From an uncultured Coriobacteriaceae bacterium (GTDB lineage Bacteria > Actinomycetota > Coriobacteriia > Coriobacteriales > Eggerthellaceae): DNA of 64,000 nt. Positions 16,051 through 22,956 of the stretch are shown in pieces. The stretch covers positions 248,001-312,000 of the forward strand of contig CALDCB010000007.1 of the NCBI GenBank assembly GCA_937937585.1, in the 5' to 3' direction. The translations under genes and the position numbers were made by a program. The notes under the pieces were generated by a model. It saw only the letters and a program-made list of their open reading frames with translations, had not been told where the DNA came from and ran no database searches. Positions within the stretch are counted from its first letter, which is position 1, and each line of letters opens with the position of its first letter.

Positions 16051-16584
16051 ATGGCAGAGCAGCAGAGTTTAGATCTGATGGTGAGTGGTCAGCTTGTAAG
16101 CAACCACACGATCTTGGCCATTGTGGAGGGCATGAGAGCCAGAGGCTACTTCAGGAAAGGCCCCCAGGGCCGAAAGGATGGCCTAGAGCTTGCAACAGCC
16201 ATGAAGCTTGTCAACGAGTACATGGCCTACCCAGACCTTGGCAGGTACACAGTGGAGGCCACGAAGCACAGGCCCATACAGGAGATCCCCAGGGCAGACT
16301 ACGAGCCGGTGGAGATCATGAGGGCATGCGACAACTACCTGGCACAGGTAACAGAGGCATTCAAGACCAACAGCGACGAGGAGGCCATTATTTACATGGT
16401 GAAGGACCTGCGAAAGCAGGTCATAGCCGATGGCATCGAGTCAGGGGCCTTGAAGGTCAGGAAGTACTTCGGGAAGCATGGCTTCTACTACATGGACGAT
16501 CAAGGCAAATGGCAGAGCGCCAAGGCCATTGATTGGAACATTGGCGAGGTTAACCCCATCAGACCGGCAGAGCAGGCGGCCTAG
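16051..16584 (+). CDS. Accessory-block protein of unknown function
   Basis: 177 residues starting MAEQQSLDLMVSGQLVSNHTIL, with AAGGAGG upstream of the ATG. Mostly helical, no Cys cluster, no membrane segment. A helix EIMRACDNYLAQVTEAFKTNSDEEAIIYMVKDL and a basic KVRKYFGKHGFYYMDDQGKW stretch are visible. I do not recognise it. It is the first gene of a six-gene plus-strand block with notable use of AGG arginine codons, flanked by oppositely transcribed phage operons, which suggests a separately acquired cassette. Confidence 0.66.
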   Translation: MAEQQSLDLMVSGQLVSNHTILAIVEGMRARGYFRKGPQGRKDGLELATAMKLVNEYMAYPDLGRYTVEATKHRPIQEIPRADYEPVEIMRACDNYLAQVTEAFKTNSDEEAIIYMVKDLRKQVIADGIESGALKVRKYFGKHGFYYMDDQGKWQSAKAIDWNIGEVNPIRPAEQAA

Positions 16585-16592
16585 GGCAAGCA

Positions 16593-16615
16593 GGAGGCCC
16601 CGAGAAGGGGCCTCC
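16593..16615 (+). other. GC-rich hairpin without T-tract
   Basis: A perfect 9-bp stem (GGAGGCCCC with GGGGCCTCC) and a 5-base loop lies between the first two genes of the block. No U-run follows, so it is not a standard terminator. A similar hairpin sits before the third gene. Confidence 0.55.
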
Positions 16616-16641
16616 CACGACAACACACAGGAGATCATAAC

Positions 16642-16977
16642 ATGCAGAAGCTACTCACGAAAGAGCTACAGAAGAAGCTCCCGCCCCTTTACTCGCAGGA
16701 CGGCAAGAAGGCCGAGACCGTGGTGTACGGCCATTGGTTCAGCTGCTTGAACGGCTGGGACTTCTACGCAACCGAGTACGACGAGGAGAGCGGGGACATG
16801 TTCGGGTTCGTCTTCGGGGCGGTCCCCGAGATGGGCTACTTCAACCTGGCAGAGCTCGAGGAGATCAACAGGAAGTACGGCATGAACTTCTTCGAGCGCG
16901 AGACCTACTTCACGCCGAAGAGGGCAATCGAGATCCCGCGGATAGCCGAGGCATTCGGCTACCTATGGGAGAAGTAA
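16642..16977 (+). CDS. DUF2958 family protein
   Basis: 111 residues: MQKLLTKELQKKLPPLYSQDG, then FYATEYDEESGDMFGFVFGAVPEMGYFNLAELEEI, and YFTPKRAIEI near the end. This order (KELxxxLPPLYSQ, WYATEYDPE, GYFSLxELE) is the signature of DUF2958, a small domain carried by phages and plasmids. Its biochemical role is not known. CAGGAG precedes the ATG. Confidence 0.82.
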   Translation: MQKLLTKELQKKLPPLYSQDGKKAETVVYGHWFSCLNGWDFYATEYDEESGDMFGFVFGAVPEMGYFNLAELEEINRKYGMNFFERETYFTPKRAIEIPRIAEAFGYLWEK

Positions 16978-16989
16978 CAGACAACTACC

Positions 16990-17010
16990 GGGAGGGGCGA
17001 GGCCCCTCCC
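16990..17010 (+). other. Second GC-rich hairpin before a ribosome site
   Basis: GGGAGGGG (16990-16997) pairs with CCCCTCCC (17003-17010) around a short loop, 17 bases before the ATTAAGGAGG ribosome site of the next gene. Like the hairpin at 16593 it lacks a T-run, so it may act on mRNA stability or processing. Confidence 0.5.
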
Positions 17011-17027
17011 ATTAAGGAGGCTACAAG

Positions 17028-17681
17028 ATGGAGCGAGAGAGAATCATTGAGAAGATCAAGAAGCTTCGCGAGCACAGCGTGGAGAACGGCTGCAACGAGG
17101 CCGAGGCGATCCAGTTCGCCCTCAAGGCCCAGCGCCTGATCGCGGACAACGACGTGGAGGAGTGGGAGCTTGCCGACGAGGTGAAGCAAGTGACCGAGAC
17201 CACCACGGCGCGAACCGCGAAAGCCTGGGCGCCGAGCCTCGCATCGGTGATCGCCGACAACTTCCGGTGCAGGGTTTACCAGCGCAGGGTAACCGATCGC
17301 AAGTACGAGTACGTGTTCGTCGGATGGAAGGCAGACGGCGAGGCCGCCGAAATCGTCTACCAGAACCTGCTTGAGGTCGGCGACAGGCTGGCACACGAGT
17401 ACGAGGACTTCGCCTACACCGACCCCAACGCCTACTCGAACTTCATCGTCGGATTCGTCGATGGCGTGAAGGGCGAGCTTGAGAAGCAGAGCTTCGAGCT
17501 GATGATCGTATGCCCATCCGAGGTGAGCGACTACTTCGATGGCCTGAACCTTGGCCAATCCACGAGGCGAGGCCCGAGGGCAACCAACAGAGACAGCATC
17601 AGCAGGGGCCAGGCAGCAGGGCGCGACGCGGTGCGCAGCCGCCGCATGGATGCCCCGAGGGCAGGGCTTCTCACAGCCTAG
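17028..17681 (+). CDS. DUF2786 domain protein
   Basis: 217 residues. The first 45 (IIEKIKKLREHSVENGCNEAEAIQFALKAQRLIADNDV) match the DUF2786 helical hairpin found in phage and plasmid proteins, often with a downstream metalloprotease-like or DUF7168 domain. The middle region has RCRVYQRRVTDRKYEYVFVGWKADGEAAEIVY and no HExxH. The tail is Arg/Gly/Ser rich. TTAAGGAGG precedes the ATG. Function unknown. Confidence 0.78.
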   Translation: MERERIIEKIKKLREHSVENGCNEAEAIQFALKAQRLIADNDVEEWELADEVKQVTETTTARTAKAWAPSLASVIADNFRCRVYQRRVTDRKYEYVFVGWKADGEAAEIVYQNLLEVGDRLAHEYEDFAYTDPNAYSNFIVGFVDGVKGELEKQSFELMIVCPSEVSDYFDGLNLGQSTRRGPRATNRDSISRGQAAGRDAVRSRRMDAPRAGLLTA

Positions 17682-17734
17682 CAGGTGGCACAGGGACAGG
17701 GCATAGGGCCTTGCCCCTGATCCATCAAACAGGG

Positions 17735-17779
17735 CATTAAACCATGAGGCACGATCACATAAGGGGACATTAAACCATG
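17735..17779. repeat. 12-bp direct repeat before an accessory gene
   Basis: CATTAAACCATG occurs at 17735-17746 and 17768-17779; the second copy ends at the ATG of the next gene (17777). It may be a remnant of local duplication or an operator. Confidence 0.4.
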
Positions 17780-18100
17780 GTGAAGCAAGGCGACATATTC
17801 ACGAGGGAAGGCCTTTTCTACCAGGTGACCAGGGCCACAGCGAAAACAGCCACGATCAAGCCCATAAGGGCCGAGTTCGTGGGACACGCAGACCCCTGGG
17901 GATGGGAAAGGGAGTACATGCCGGTACCCGGGGAGTTTATCGACGACGACCCGATCATGGGCAGGAAGGCCAGCGCGGAGGGAAAGCGCCTCAAGATCCA
18001 CGACTACAGCGCGGCAAAGAACATGCCGACCCTCATTCTCGGGGGCGAAAACCTCTACCTATGGGACGGCGAACCCAGCATTTTCGACACCTACGACTAA
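17777..18100 (+). CDS. Accessory-block protein of unknown function
   Basis: 107 residues starting MVKQGDIFTREGLFYQVTRATAKTATIKPIRAEF. The first half looks like a small beta barrel; the second half is charged and ends YLWDGEPSIFDTYD. The ribosome site (AAGGGG) is moderate. No family recognised. It continues the plus-strand block. Confidence 0.6.
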   Translation: MVKQGDIFTREGLFYQVTRATAKTATIKPIRAEFVGHADPWGWEREYMPVPGEFIDDDPIMGRKASAEGKRLKIHDYSAAKNMPTLILGGENLYLWDGEPSIFDTYD

Positions 18101-18110
18101 GGAGGGAGCA

Positions 18111-18332
18111 ATGCGCAACTCAAGGCGATACACCTGCATCATAAGACACGGCGGCGGCTTCGGCGGAGGCTACGGCGGCACCTACGAGAGGGAGCACAGC
18201 TACTACTCGACGCACAGGGCAGGCAGCAAGGCGAACGAGGGGGACGCCATAACCACATGGCACAGGAGGCACGGCTACACCGGATGGTGCGAGGTCGTGC
18301 CAGGTACTGCGAGGATCGACGAGGAGGGCTAG
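18111..18332 (+). CDS. Small Gly/His/Tyr-rich protein
   Basis: 73 residues starting MRNSRRYTCIIRHGGGFGGGYGGTYERE, with AAGGAGGGAGCA before the ATG. The Gly-rich run is followed by an acidic C-terminus. No family recognised. It is 10 bases behind the previous gene, so part of the same operon. Confidence 0.55.
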   Translation: MRNSRRYTCIIRHGGGFGGGYGGTYEREHSYYSTHRAGSKANEGDAITTWHRRHGYTGWCEVVPGTARIDEEG

Positions 18333-18334
18333 CG

Positions 18335-18460
18335 ATGGAAGCACGAGAGCCGAAACAGTGGGCCGAGATCCTGAAGATTTTGAAGGAGGCCCGAGAGGAT
18401 CTAGAGAAGGCCATAGAGGCAGAGAGGCCCATAGCCGAGAGGATCACATGCAGGCGATAG
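18335..18460 (+). CDS. 41-residue helical peptide
   Basis: ATG at 18335 follows GAGGAGGG and sits 2 bases after the previous stop. The peptide (MEAREPKQWAEILKILKEAR start) is predicted as one charged helix ending with a Cys-Arg-Arg. It is the last gene of the plus-strand block before a terminator. Function unknown. Confidence 0.5.
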   Translation: MEAREPKQWAEILKILKEAREDLEKAIEAERPIAERITCRR

Positions 18461-18463
18461 CAG

Positions 18464-18500
18464 AAAGGCCCCGGGGATTGAAGCCTCGAGGCCTTTTGTT
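18464..18500 (+). terminator. Terminator of the plus-strand accessory block
   Basis: AAAGGCC (18464-18470) pairs with GGCCTTT (18490-18496), with further inner pairing, followed by TTTTGTT. On the minus strand it could also weakly stop the early operon that ends at 18505. Confidence 0.65.
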
Positions 18501-18504
18501 GTGG

Positions 18505-18633
18505 CTAGCAAAGCCCCCATATAGACATGATCCACCTAAGCAGCAGCGACACGAGGCCGACGAACAGCAGCAGGCAGGCACATATAGAGCCTACTAGCAC
18601 GATCCAGGCAATGAGCTTCTGGGCACGCGTCAT
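18505..18633 (-). CDS. 42-residue single-span membrane protein
   Basis: ATG at 18631-18633 overlaps the stop of the MazG-like gene (TAATG). The peptide starts MTRAQKLIAWIVLVGSIC and continues with a Leu/Val-rich span before RWIMSIWGLC. One or two membrane segments with a basic start. GGGAGG lies about ten bases upstream. It is the last gene of the long minus-strand early operon. Could be a lysis-related or superinfection-exclusion peptide; unproven. Confidence 0.6.
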   Translation of the reverse strand: MTRAQKLIAWIVLVGSICACLLLFVGLVSLLLRWIMSIWGLC

Positions 18634-19172
18634 TATTCGGCACCTCCCATGGCCTTGCACCTTTTCATAAGGTGCTCGCACTTCATGCGCTCAGCGGCGG
18701 CATGATGAACGTTTGTCATGTCCTGCCCAATCACCTGATCGCAGTACTCGATCGGCGGCATCATGCTATCGTGCTCAATCGCCTCCCACGAGTCGCTGAT
18801 CTTCTGCCGCACCTCGATGGGCACGAAAACGAAGCGCTTGCACTTCTCGCGCGTGCGCTGGCTCCCACGATCGACCATGCCGGTTATGCGCCCGCGCTTG
18901 CGGTTGCGATCCTCGCAGTCCCACAGGGCAAGGCGCAGGTCGTCGCACCCGACCGCAGCGGCCATGTTGCAGCATTCCTGGATCACGTCGCACAGCTCGC
19001 CGATAAGATCGTCGGCATCGACACCGCAGACCTTCTCGCGCTTCTGCCAAGCGCCGAAGACCTCCGCAGCCTCTTCCAAGACCTTCATGGCCTGGGCCTT
19101 GCTGCATTCCACGTTGTCGAACACGGCCACGCTGCCAAGCTCAACCGTGTTCTGGTAGGTATCGTCAAACAT
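18633..19172 (-). CDS. MazG-like nucleotide pyrophosphohydrolase
   Basis: 179 residues. The helix MKVLEEAAEVFGAW (EExxE) and DDLIGELCDVIQECCNMAAAVG (ExxD) form the MazG/all-alpha NTP pyrophosphohydrolase signature within residues 28-75. Such phage enzymes remove modified or signalling nucleotides. The C-terminal half (RNRKRGRITGMVDR...) is a long charged extension with Cys residues that I do not recognise. ATG sits directly after the previous stop (TAGATG). Confidence 0.75.
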   Translation of the reverse strand: MFDDTYQNTVELGSVAVFDNVECSKAQAMKVLEEAAEVFGAWQKREKVCGVDADDLIGELCDVIQECCNMAAAVGCDDLRLALWDCEDRNRKRGRITGMVDRGSQRTREKCKRFVFVPIEVRQKISDSWEAIEHDSMMPPIEYCDQVIGQDMTNVHHAAAERMKCEHLMKRCKAMGGAE

Positions 19173-19289
19173 CTATCCTCCAATGATCATGCGGGCCAGC
19201 GATACCGCCGCCCACAGCGTAAGTCCGTCGATAAGCAGGGATGCCGCTATCACGAGCAGACATCCCCGGTTGCATCCCGGGCGGCTCAT
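19173..19289 (-). CDS. 38-residue membrane peptide
   Basis: ATG at 19287-19289 overlaps the upstream stop (ATGA) and has TGGGAGG in front. MSRPGCNRGCLLVIAASLLI start, one membrane span, ends SLARMIIGG. It is a second tiny membrane protein of the early operon. Function unknown. Confidence 0.58.
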   Translation of the reverse strand: MSRPGCNRGCLLVIAASLLIDGLTLWAAVSLARMIIGG

Positions 19290-19513
19290 TCGTCCTCCCA
19301 CCTTATCGTTCCGTCGTCGTATTCGGCCCGCAGCCAGTCCAGATACTCGCCCCATGAGCCGAAGTCCCGCACCCAGCGCGATTCGAACGCGCACATTGTG
19401 AAGGGGTTGCACTCGCTCAGCGAGATTTTGAACCGCCGCCCGTCGCGCATCATGCGCACCTCCATGCGCATCGCGGCCTCGGGCGAACCGAAGTACCGCT
19501 CCCAGTTGGTCAA
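19286..19513 (-). CDS. Small early phage protein
   Basis: 75 residues from a TTG at 19511-19513 with GGAGGTGGACGA upstream, a good ribosome site for a rare start. MTNWERYFGSPEAAMRMEV start; aromatic and acidic residues at the C-terminus (WGEYLDWLRAEYDDG). The CNPFTMCAF segment resembles small phage proteins with a Cys pair. No family recognised. Confidence 0.6.
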   Translation of the reverse strand: MTNWERYFGSPEAAMRMEVRMMRDGRRFKISLSECNPFTMCAFESRWVRDFGSWGEYLDWLRAEYDDGTIRWEDE

Positions 19514-19524
19514 TCGTCCACCTC

Positions 19525-19620
19525 CTATCCGCAGGCGAGCAGGGCCAGAACCACCAGCCCCGCCGCCAGCATGCGGATCGCGTAGAACTCAAGGGCCAGC
19601 ACAGCCAACATCAGGGCCAC
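19525..19620 (-). CDS. Possible 31-residue membrane peptide
   Basis: A GTG at 19618-19620 opens a short frame of almost purely hydrophobic residues (ALMLAVLALEFYAIRMLAAG and more) ending with Cys-Gly. The ribosome site is weak, so initiation would rely on coupling to the upstream stop at 19632. It fills an otherwise empty 118-base gap in a gene-dense operon. Confidence 0.35.
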   Translation of the reverse strand: MALMLAVLALEFYAIRMLAAGLVVLALLACG

Positions 19621-19631
19621 GGCCAGGGCTG

Positions 19632-19925
19632 CTAGGGCCTGAAGCGCTCGCAAGCTATCTCGCCCCCGTCCCTCAGATGGTCGAGCGCCCAGTCCACGGC
19701 CTTGTTTGCCGTGTCCGCCGTGCTCGCGCCCGTAAGCTCCTCGTTGGCAATCGCGGCCTCAAGTTCAAGGACGCACACGCCGTCGTCTCCGTCGGCGGGA
19801 TTGAACCACCTGCACTCGCAGCACGGCTCAGGCTCCTCCCGGTTCCACGGCGCGTTCGGGTCTCCCTCGAAGCAGCCTGGCGGCAGGTTCCAGCCGCTAT
19901 GAGGTTCGCAGTCTGCCATGCTCAT
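19632..19925 (-). CDS. Cys-containing early phage protein
   Basis: 97 residues. CCECRWFNPADGDDGVC is a compact Cys group (four Cys within 17 residues), and a later EIACERFRP closes the protein. This CxxCxWF...C...C layout is frequent in small phage proteins and probably binds zinc. The start overlaps the stop of the upstream gene (ATGA). Function unknown. Confidence 0.6.
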   Translation of the reverse strand: MSMADCEPHSGWNLPPGCFEGDPNAPWNREEPEPCCECRWFNPADGDDGVCVLELEAAIANEELTGASTADTANKAVDWALDHLRDGGEIACERFRP

Positions 19926-20254
19926 GAGGCATCACCGCGACACGGGAGGTCGTACCCGATGATCTCAAGGTCGTAGGCCACGGCTGCGGCGCGCTCGACC
20001 TTGCAGCCACGGGCGTTCTCCCAGCCATCGCATAGGTACACAGCGTCGCACTCGGCCATCTTGCCAAGGCTTTGGCTCAGGTAGTACAGCGGCACGTTCA
20101 CCACCTTGGGCGGCACCGCGAGGCCGTCCTTGAAGTACGTGTCCACGACCTCGTATCCGCGCCGCTCAAGCTCTGCGACCGCCTTCGCGCGGGCCTCAAG
20201 TATCTGCTCCTCGCCAAGCCCGTTCATGGGCTGGACGATCATCGCCTTCTTCAT
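19922..20254 (-). CDS. DUF4406-like / nucleoside 2-deoxyribosyltransferase-fold protein
   Basis: 110 residues. The opening MKKAMIVQPMNGLGEEQILEAR, the CDAVYLCDGWENARGCKVERAAAVAYDLEII segment and total length are those of DUF4406, related to nucleoside 2-deoxyribosyltransferases. Residues in the DxxxxCDGWxxxxGxxxE motif are those used for nucleotide binding. It could act on nucleotides in phage DNA metabolism. It overlaps the upstream 58-residue gene by an ATGA. Confidence 0.82.
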   Translation of the reverse strand: MKKAMIVQPMNGLGEEQILEARAKAVAELERRGYEVVDTYFKDGLAVPPKVVNVPLYYLSQSLGKMAECDAVYLCDGWENARGCKVERAAAVAYDLEIIGYDLPCRGDAS

Positions 20255-20427
20255 TTCTGCTCCTCTCGCACGTTGCTATAGTCGATTTCGTCGCGGCACT
20301 TTTCGCAGACCTCGCCGACACACTTCTTGTTGTCCTTCCAAAATTCGCGCGGGTAGCACGTGAAAAACGGGTTGCAGTGCGTTTTGCCGCACCTCACGCA
20401 CGTCCATTTATACGGGTCGCAGCTCAT
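20251..20427 (-). CDS. 58-residue zinc-ribbon-like protein
   Basis: Runs from ATG at 20425-20427 to a TGA overlapping the next ATG. It has eight Cys: MSCDPYKWTCVRCGKTHCNP, FFTCYPREFW, then KCVGEVCEKCRDE. CxxC pairs at residues 10-13 and 41-44 suggest a zinc ribbon. It overlaps the methyltransferase stop (20424). Function unknown; similar small Cys-rich proteins are common in phage early regions. Confidence 0.62.
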   Translation of the reverse strand: MSCDPYKWTCVRCGKTHCNPFFTCYPREFWKDNKKCVGEVCEKCRDEIDYSNVREEQK

Positions 20428-21575
20428 GCGATCTCACCCGCCTCGGCCATGGCGATCCTCTCGCCGATCCACCGCATCACGGGGACGGCCATGCTGTTGC
20501 CGATCGCCTTGTAGCGCGGGCCGTCCGGGCACTCGTCTGCGGGCTTGCCGCGATAGGGTATCCTCGTCCAATCATCGGGGAAGCCTTGCAGCCGCTCGCA
20601 CTCGCGCGGCGTGAGCCTTCGCACAACCATGCCTCCTCCTTCCTCGCTGAAAAGCGTCTGGGTGTTGCTGGTGGAGAGGGTGAGCGACACATCATCGCTC
20701 ACCAGCGCTCCTTTGCCCCCGCCCGCGCATCCGCAGCGGACGAGCAGCGTGCAGGCGCTCACAGGCACACCGACGGCGCGTCGCCGCCAACCTTGAGCGT
20801 GCCAACCATGTCGTATCCGATCGCCGTGTTGGCGTTGAGGTCGGCCATCGTTATCGGCTCGTCGATGGGGTAGACGGCGGGGTTGTGCCAATCGGCGGTG
20901 AACGGGGGAGACTGCTCAGGCTCTGCGCCTACTCCTCCCGCGCCTGCTCCCTGGTGGTACTTGAAGCCTGCGCTGCGAGGGCTTCTTCCAGCCTCTTCGG
21001 CAAGGCTCGCCCTCTTTTCCGCGCTCGATTCAAGATCCCCTCGCATGCTCTCCGGCTCAATGAGTACGCCGATGGGGGGGGCAGGTTCCAAGATGTCCGA
21101 CAAGAAAGAGACGGCGGCGTCTTTGGGCCACTCCGAAGAACTGCGCATCGAGTATGCGCCACGCCAGGCCGTACCCGAGCTTGTCCATTTCGGACAGGAG
21201 CTGTCGGAAAGCCTCCCCATTCTCGCTTGAGAGCGCTCCCGGGACGTTTTCCCAAAGAAACCATCGAGGACGTATCTCACGTACCGCCCGAATGTACTCG
21301 AACATGAGTCCTGACTCACCTTGCAACCCCTCCCGTTTGCCCGCGATTGAGAAGGACTGGCACGGGCTTCCGCCAACCACCAGATCCACCTTGTTGCGGT
21401 ACTTCTTCCAGTTCATCTTCGTCACGTCGCCGACGTTCGGCACCTCGGGGTACCGCTCGGCCAAAACGGCGCTGGGGAACTCGTCGAACTCGGCGAAGCA
21501 CACAGGCTTCCAGCCCAGCGGCTCCCACGCCACGGTCGCGGCCTCTATACCGCTGAAAAGCGAGACGTACTTCAT
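20424..21575 (-). pseudogene. DNA C5-cytosine methyltransferase broken into three frames
   Basis: Start ATG at 21573-21575 gives MKYVSLFSGIEAATVAWEPL and the catalytic GGSPCQSFS motif (the PCQ cysteine) plus the ENVPG motif, so the SAM-binding half is intact. At a run of eight C on the coding strand (G8 at 21074-21081) the frame slips; the zero frame stops at 21057. The next section continues in a second frame to a TGA at 20759-20761. The target-recognition end and motifs IX-X (RRLTPRECERLQGFPDDW, AIGNSMAVPV) are in a third frame opening with a GTG at 20760-20762 that overlaps that TGA. Deleting one C would rejoin parts one and two; the second break has no homopolymer. May be decayed, phase-variable, a split enzyme or a sequence error. 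Confidence 0.8.
21074..21081. repeat. Mononucleotide tract of eight G (C on the coding strand)
   Basis: This homopolymer lies at the first frame break of the cytosine methyltransferase. With seven C the frames join (GlyHisLeuGlyThrCys then PPIGVLIEPE); with eight the enzyme stops at 21057. Such tracts are hot spots for slipped-strand changes and sequencing error alike. Confidence 0.75.
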
Positions 21576-21892
21576 CGGTGCGCCCCCAATGCTTGCTCGA
21601 CGAGCATGAAGAAGCGGCGCTCGGCGCTGTCCGACGGGTTGCGCTTGCGCATGTCGGCAATCTTCAGCAGCTCGTCTTCCTCGTAATAGGTGGCGTCCCA
21701 ATCGACCTCGGGCCAGTCGTAGCAGGAGCAGTGCCAGCCCTCCAGCAAGATGTAGCCTTTGTCGTAATAGTCGTCGCTTCCATCGCCGGCGTAGATCAAC
21801 ATGTAGCGCTCTTCGCTGTAATCAGGCTCGCTTTGAGCCGCGCAGATGATGCGCCACGGCTCGATACTTTTCGGCGCCTCGATAGCCTTCAT
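21572..21892 (-). CDS. Early phage protein, acidic/aromatic
   Basis: 106 residues. YMLIYAGDGSDDYYDKGYILLEGWHCSCYDWPEVDWDATYYEEDELLKIA is rich in Asp and Tyr, with WHCSCYDW suggesting a metal-binding turn. This pattern is seen in conserved phage hypotheticals. The stop overlaps the methyltransferase ATG. Function unknown. Confidence 0.6.
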   Translation of the reverse strand: MKAIEAPKSIEPWRIICAAQSEPDYSEERYMLIYAGDGSDDYYDKGYILLEGWHCSCYDWPEVDWDATYYEEDELLKIADMRKRNPSDSAERRFFMLVEQALGAHR

Positions 21893-22137
21893 GACTCGTC
21901 ACCGTCCTCGGCCTTCGGCGGTTTCTGCTCGAATCGGCACCACCTGGTTCCGCGCACGTCTATTGCAACGAAATTGTCGTAGCGCTCGCAGCACGTGCGC
22001 TCCACGTGGTCGAGGTATGCCCCGCTGTCGCACAAGATGGTCACGCCGTTGAAGACATTGAAGCGCGAGTGCACGCATTGGGTGCACGGCGGTGTCTTGG
22101 CCTTCCTAATCTCCCTGATCGGGTTTTTGAGCTTCAT
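21889..22137 (-). CDS. Cys-rich early phage protein
   Basis: 82 residues from ATG at 22135-22137 (GAGG upstream; a GTG nine bases earlier is part of that site). TPPCTQCVHS, ILCDSGAY, TCCERYDNF and RWCRFEQKPP hold six Cys in pairs, likely zinc binding. Overlaps neighbours by 4 bases at one end and about 30 at the other. Confidence 0.6.
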   Translation of the reverse strand: MKLKNPIREIRKAKTPPCTQCVHSRFNVFNGVTILCDSGAYLDHVERTCCERYDNFVAIDVRGTRWCRFEQKPPKAEDGDES

Positions 22138-22393
22138 CGGAGGCACCTCGTTCCTCTTCGCTTGCTAATCGGTAGCTGTTCCGTCCCATGCATCCTGCCG
22201 CCTCGATGACGACGGCCCTCTCGAAGCACTCGTCGCAGAGGTCAATCGTCTCTTCTTTAACGTAGGGAGTGCACGGCCTTCCTTCGTTCTGCTCGGTCGT
22301 CCACCTCACGGGGAGGGTGATGGAATGGGCTCGTTCGATCTCTCTTCCGCACACGTCGCACTTGAACGTGTCGGGATGCTTAATCGTCGCCAT
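22106..22393 (-). CDS. Zinc-ribbon early phage protein
   Basis: 95 residues. CDVCGREIERAHSITLPVRW and IDLCDECFERAVVIEAAGCMG supply two CxxC pairs in a typical four-Cys ribbon of small phage proteins. ATG at 22391-22393 has GGAGGTTCCG upstream. Function unknown; the ribbon could contact nucleic acid. Confidence 0.66.
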   Translation of the reverse strand: MATIKHPDTFKCDVCGREIERAHSITLPVRWTTEQNEGRPCTPYVKEETIDLCDECFERAVVIEAAGCMGRNSYRLASEEERGASDEAQKPDQGD

Positions 22394-22733
22394 CGGAACC
22401 TCCGCAGGCGATGATGATCCCCGCCGTGATGGTCTGCACCATGTAGGCCAGCTCCTCGGCGGCGGGCGTGTCCTCCCCGATGCTGGCAAGCATGTCACAC
22501 GCCGCATGTGTCGCCTCGTGGGCGGCGAGCGCGTACAGGTCCGGGGCCTTCACCTTGCGGCTGATCCACACCACGCATCCCTTGCCCGGAATGCAGCTGG
22601 TGAGGCCGTCCTTGCCCTTGGTGTCTCCTGGCTCTTCGCCCATCCTGCGCACAGCCTCTCGATACTCGCGCTTGCTGGTGGTGACCCAAAGCGGGTTGAA
22701 CGGCATGATCAGCGGCTCAATCTCGGTAGCCAT
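22380..22733 (-). CDS. Small HExxH-containing protein
   Basis: 117 residues. ALAAHEATHAACDML carries an HEATH motif (HExxH) near residue 72 and a following acidic EELAYMVQTITAGII helix, the minimal layout of a zincin metallopeptidase-like protein. The N-terminal part has SCIPGKGCVVWIS. Similar genes occur in phage early operons. Whether it has protease activity is unknown. GGAGGAACG precedes the ATG at 22731-22733. Confidence 0.68.
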   Translation of the reverse strand: MATEIEPLIMPFNPLWVTTSKREYREAVRRMGEEPGDTKGKDGLTSCIPGKGCVVWISRKVKAPDLYALAAHEATHAACDMLASIGEDTPAAEELAYMVQTITAGIIIACGGSDGDD

Positions 22734-22956
22734 CGCGTTCCTCCTCACCGCCCATCTCCACACACCCGGGGAACCGGCCCCGCAGGTCGAGCACGGTCCC
22801 GTCTTCCAGCAGCGCGAAGCACTGGTAGCTGTCATCGGTCAGCGACTCGACGATCGAAAGCGCCTCGGCCTCGTCGTCGGTCTTTGCGAGCAGGATGCCC
22901 TGGCGGTAGGCGCTCGCGTAGCTCTGGCAAAGCGAGCGCTCGTAAATGCGTATCAT
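22717..22956 (-). CDS. Early phage protein of unknown function
   Basis: 79 residues starting MIRIYERSLCQSYASAYRQGILLAK. Alternating helix and strand; QCFALLEDGTVLDLRGRFPGCVE suggests a small beta sheet. Stop overlaps the next start by 17 bases. I use ATG at 22954-22956, which overlaps the upstream stop as elsewhere in the operon. Confidence 0.58.
   Translation of the reverse strand: MIRIYERSLCQSYASAYRQGILLAKTDDEAEALSIVESLTDDSYQCFALLEDGTVLDLRGRFPGCVEMGGEEERDGYRD

Noticed and set aside
16593..17010. Two GC-rich hairpins as terminators
   Set aside because: Both lack a T-run and sit just before ribosome sites of genes in the same operon, so I list them as hairpins only.
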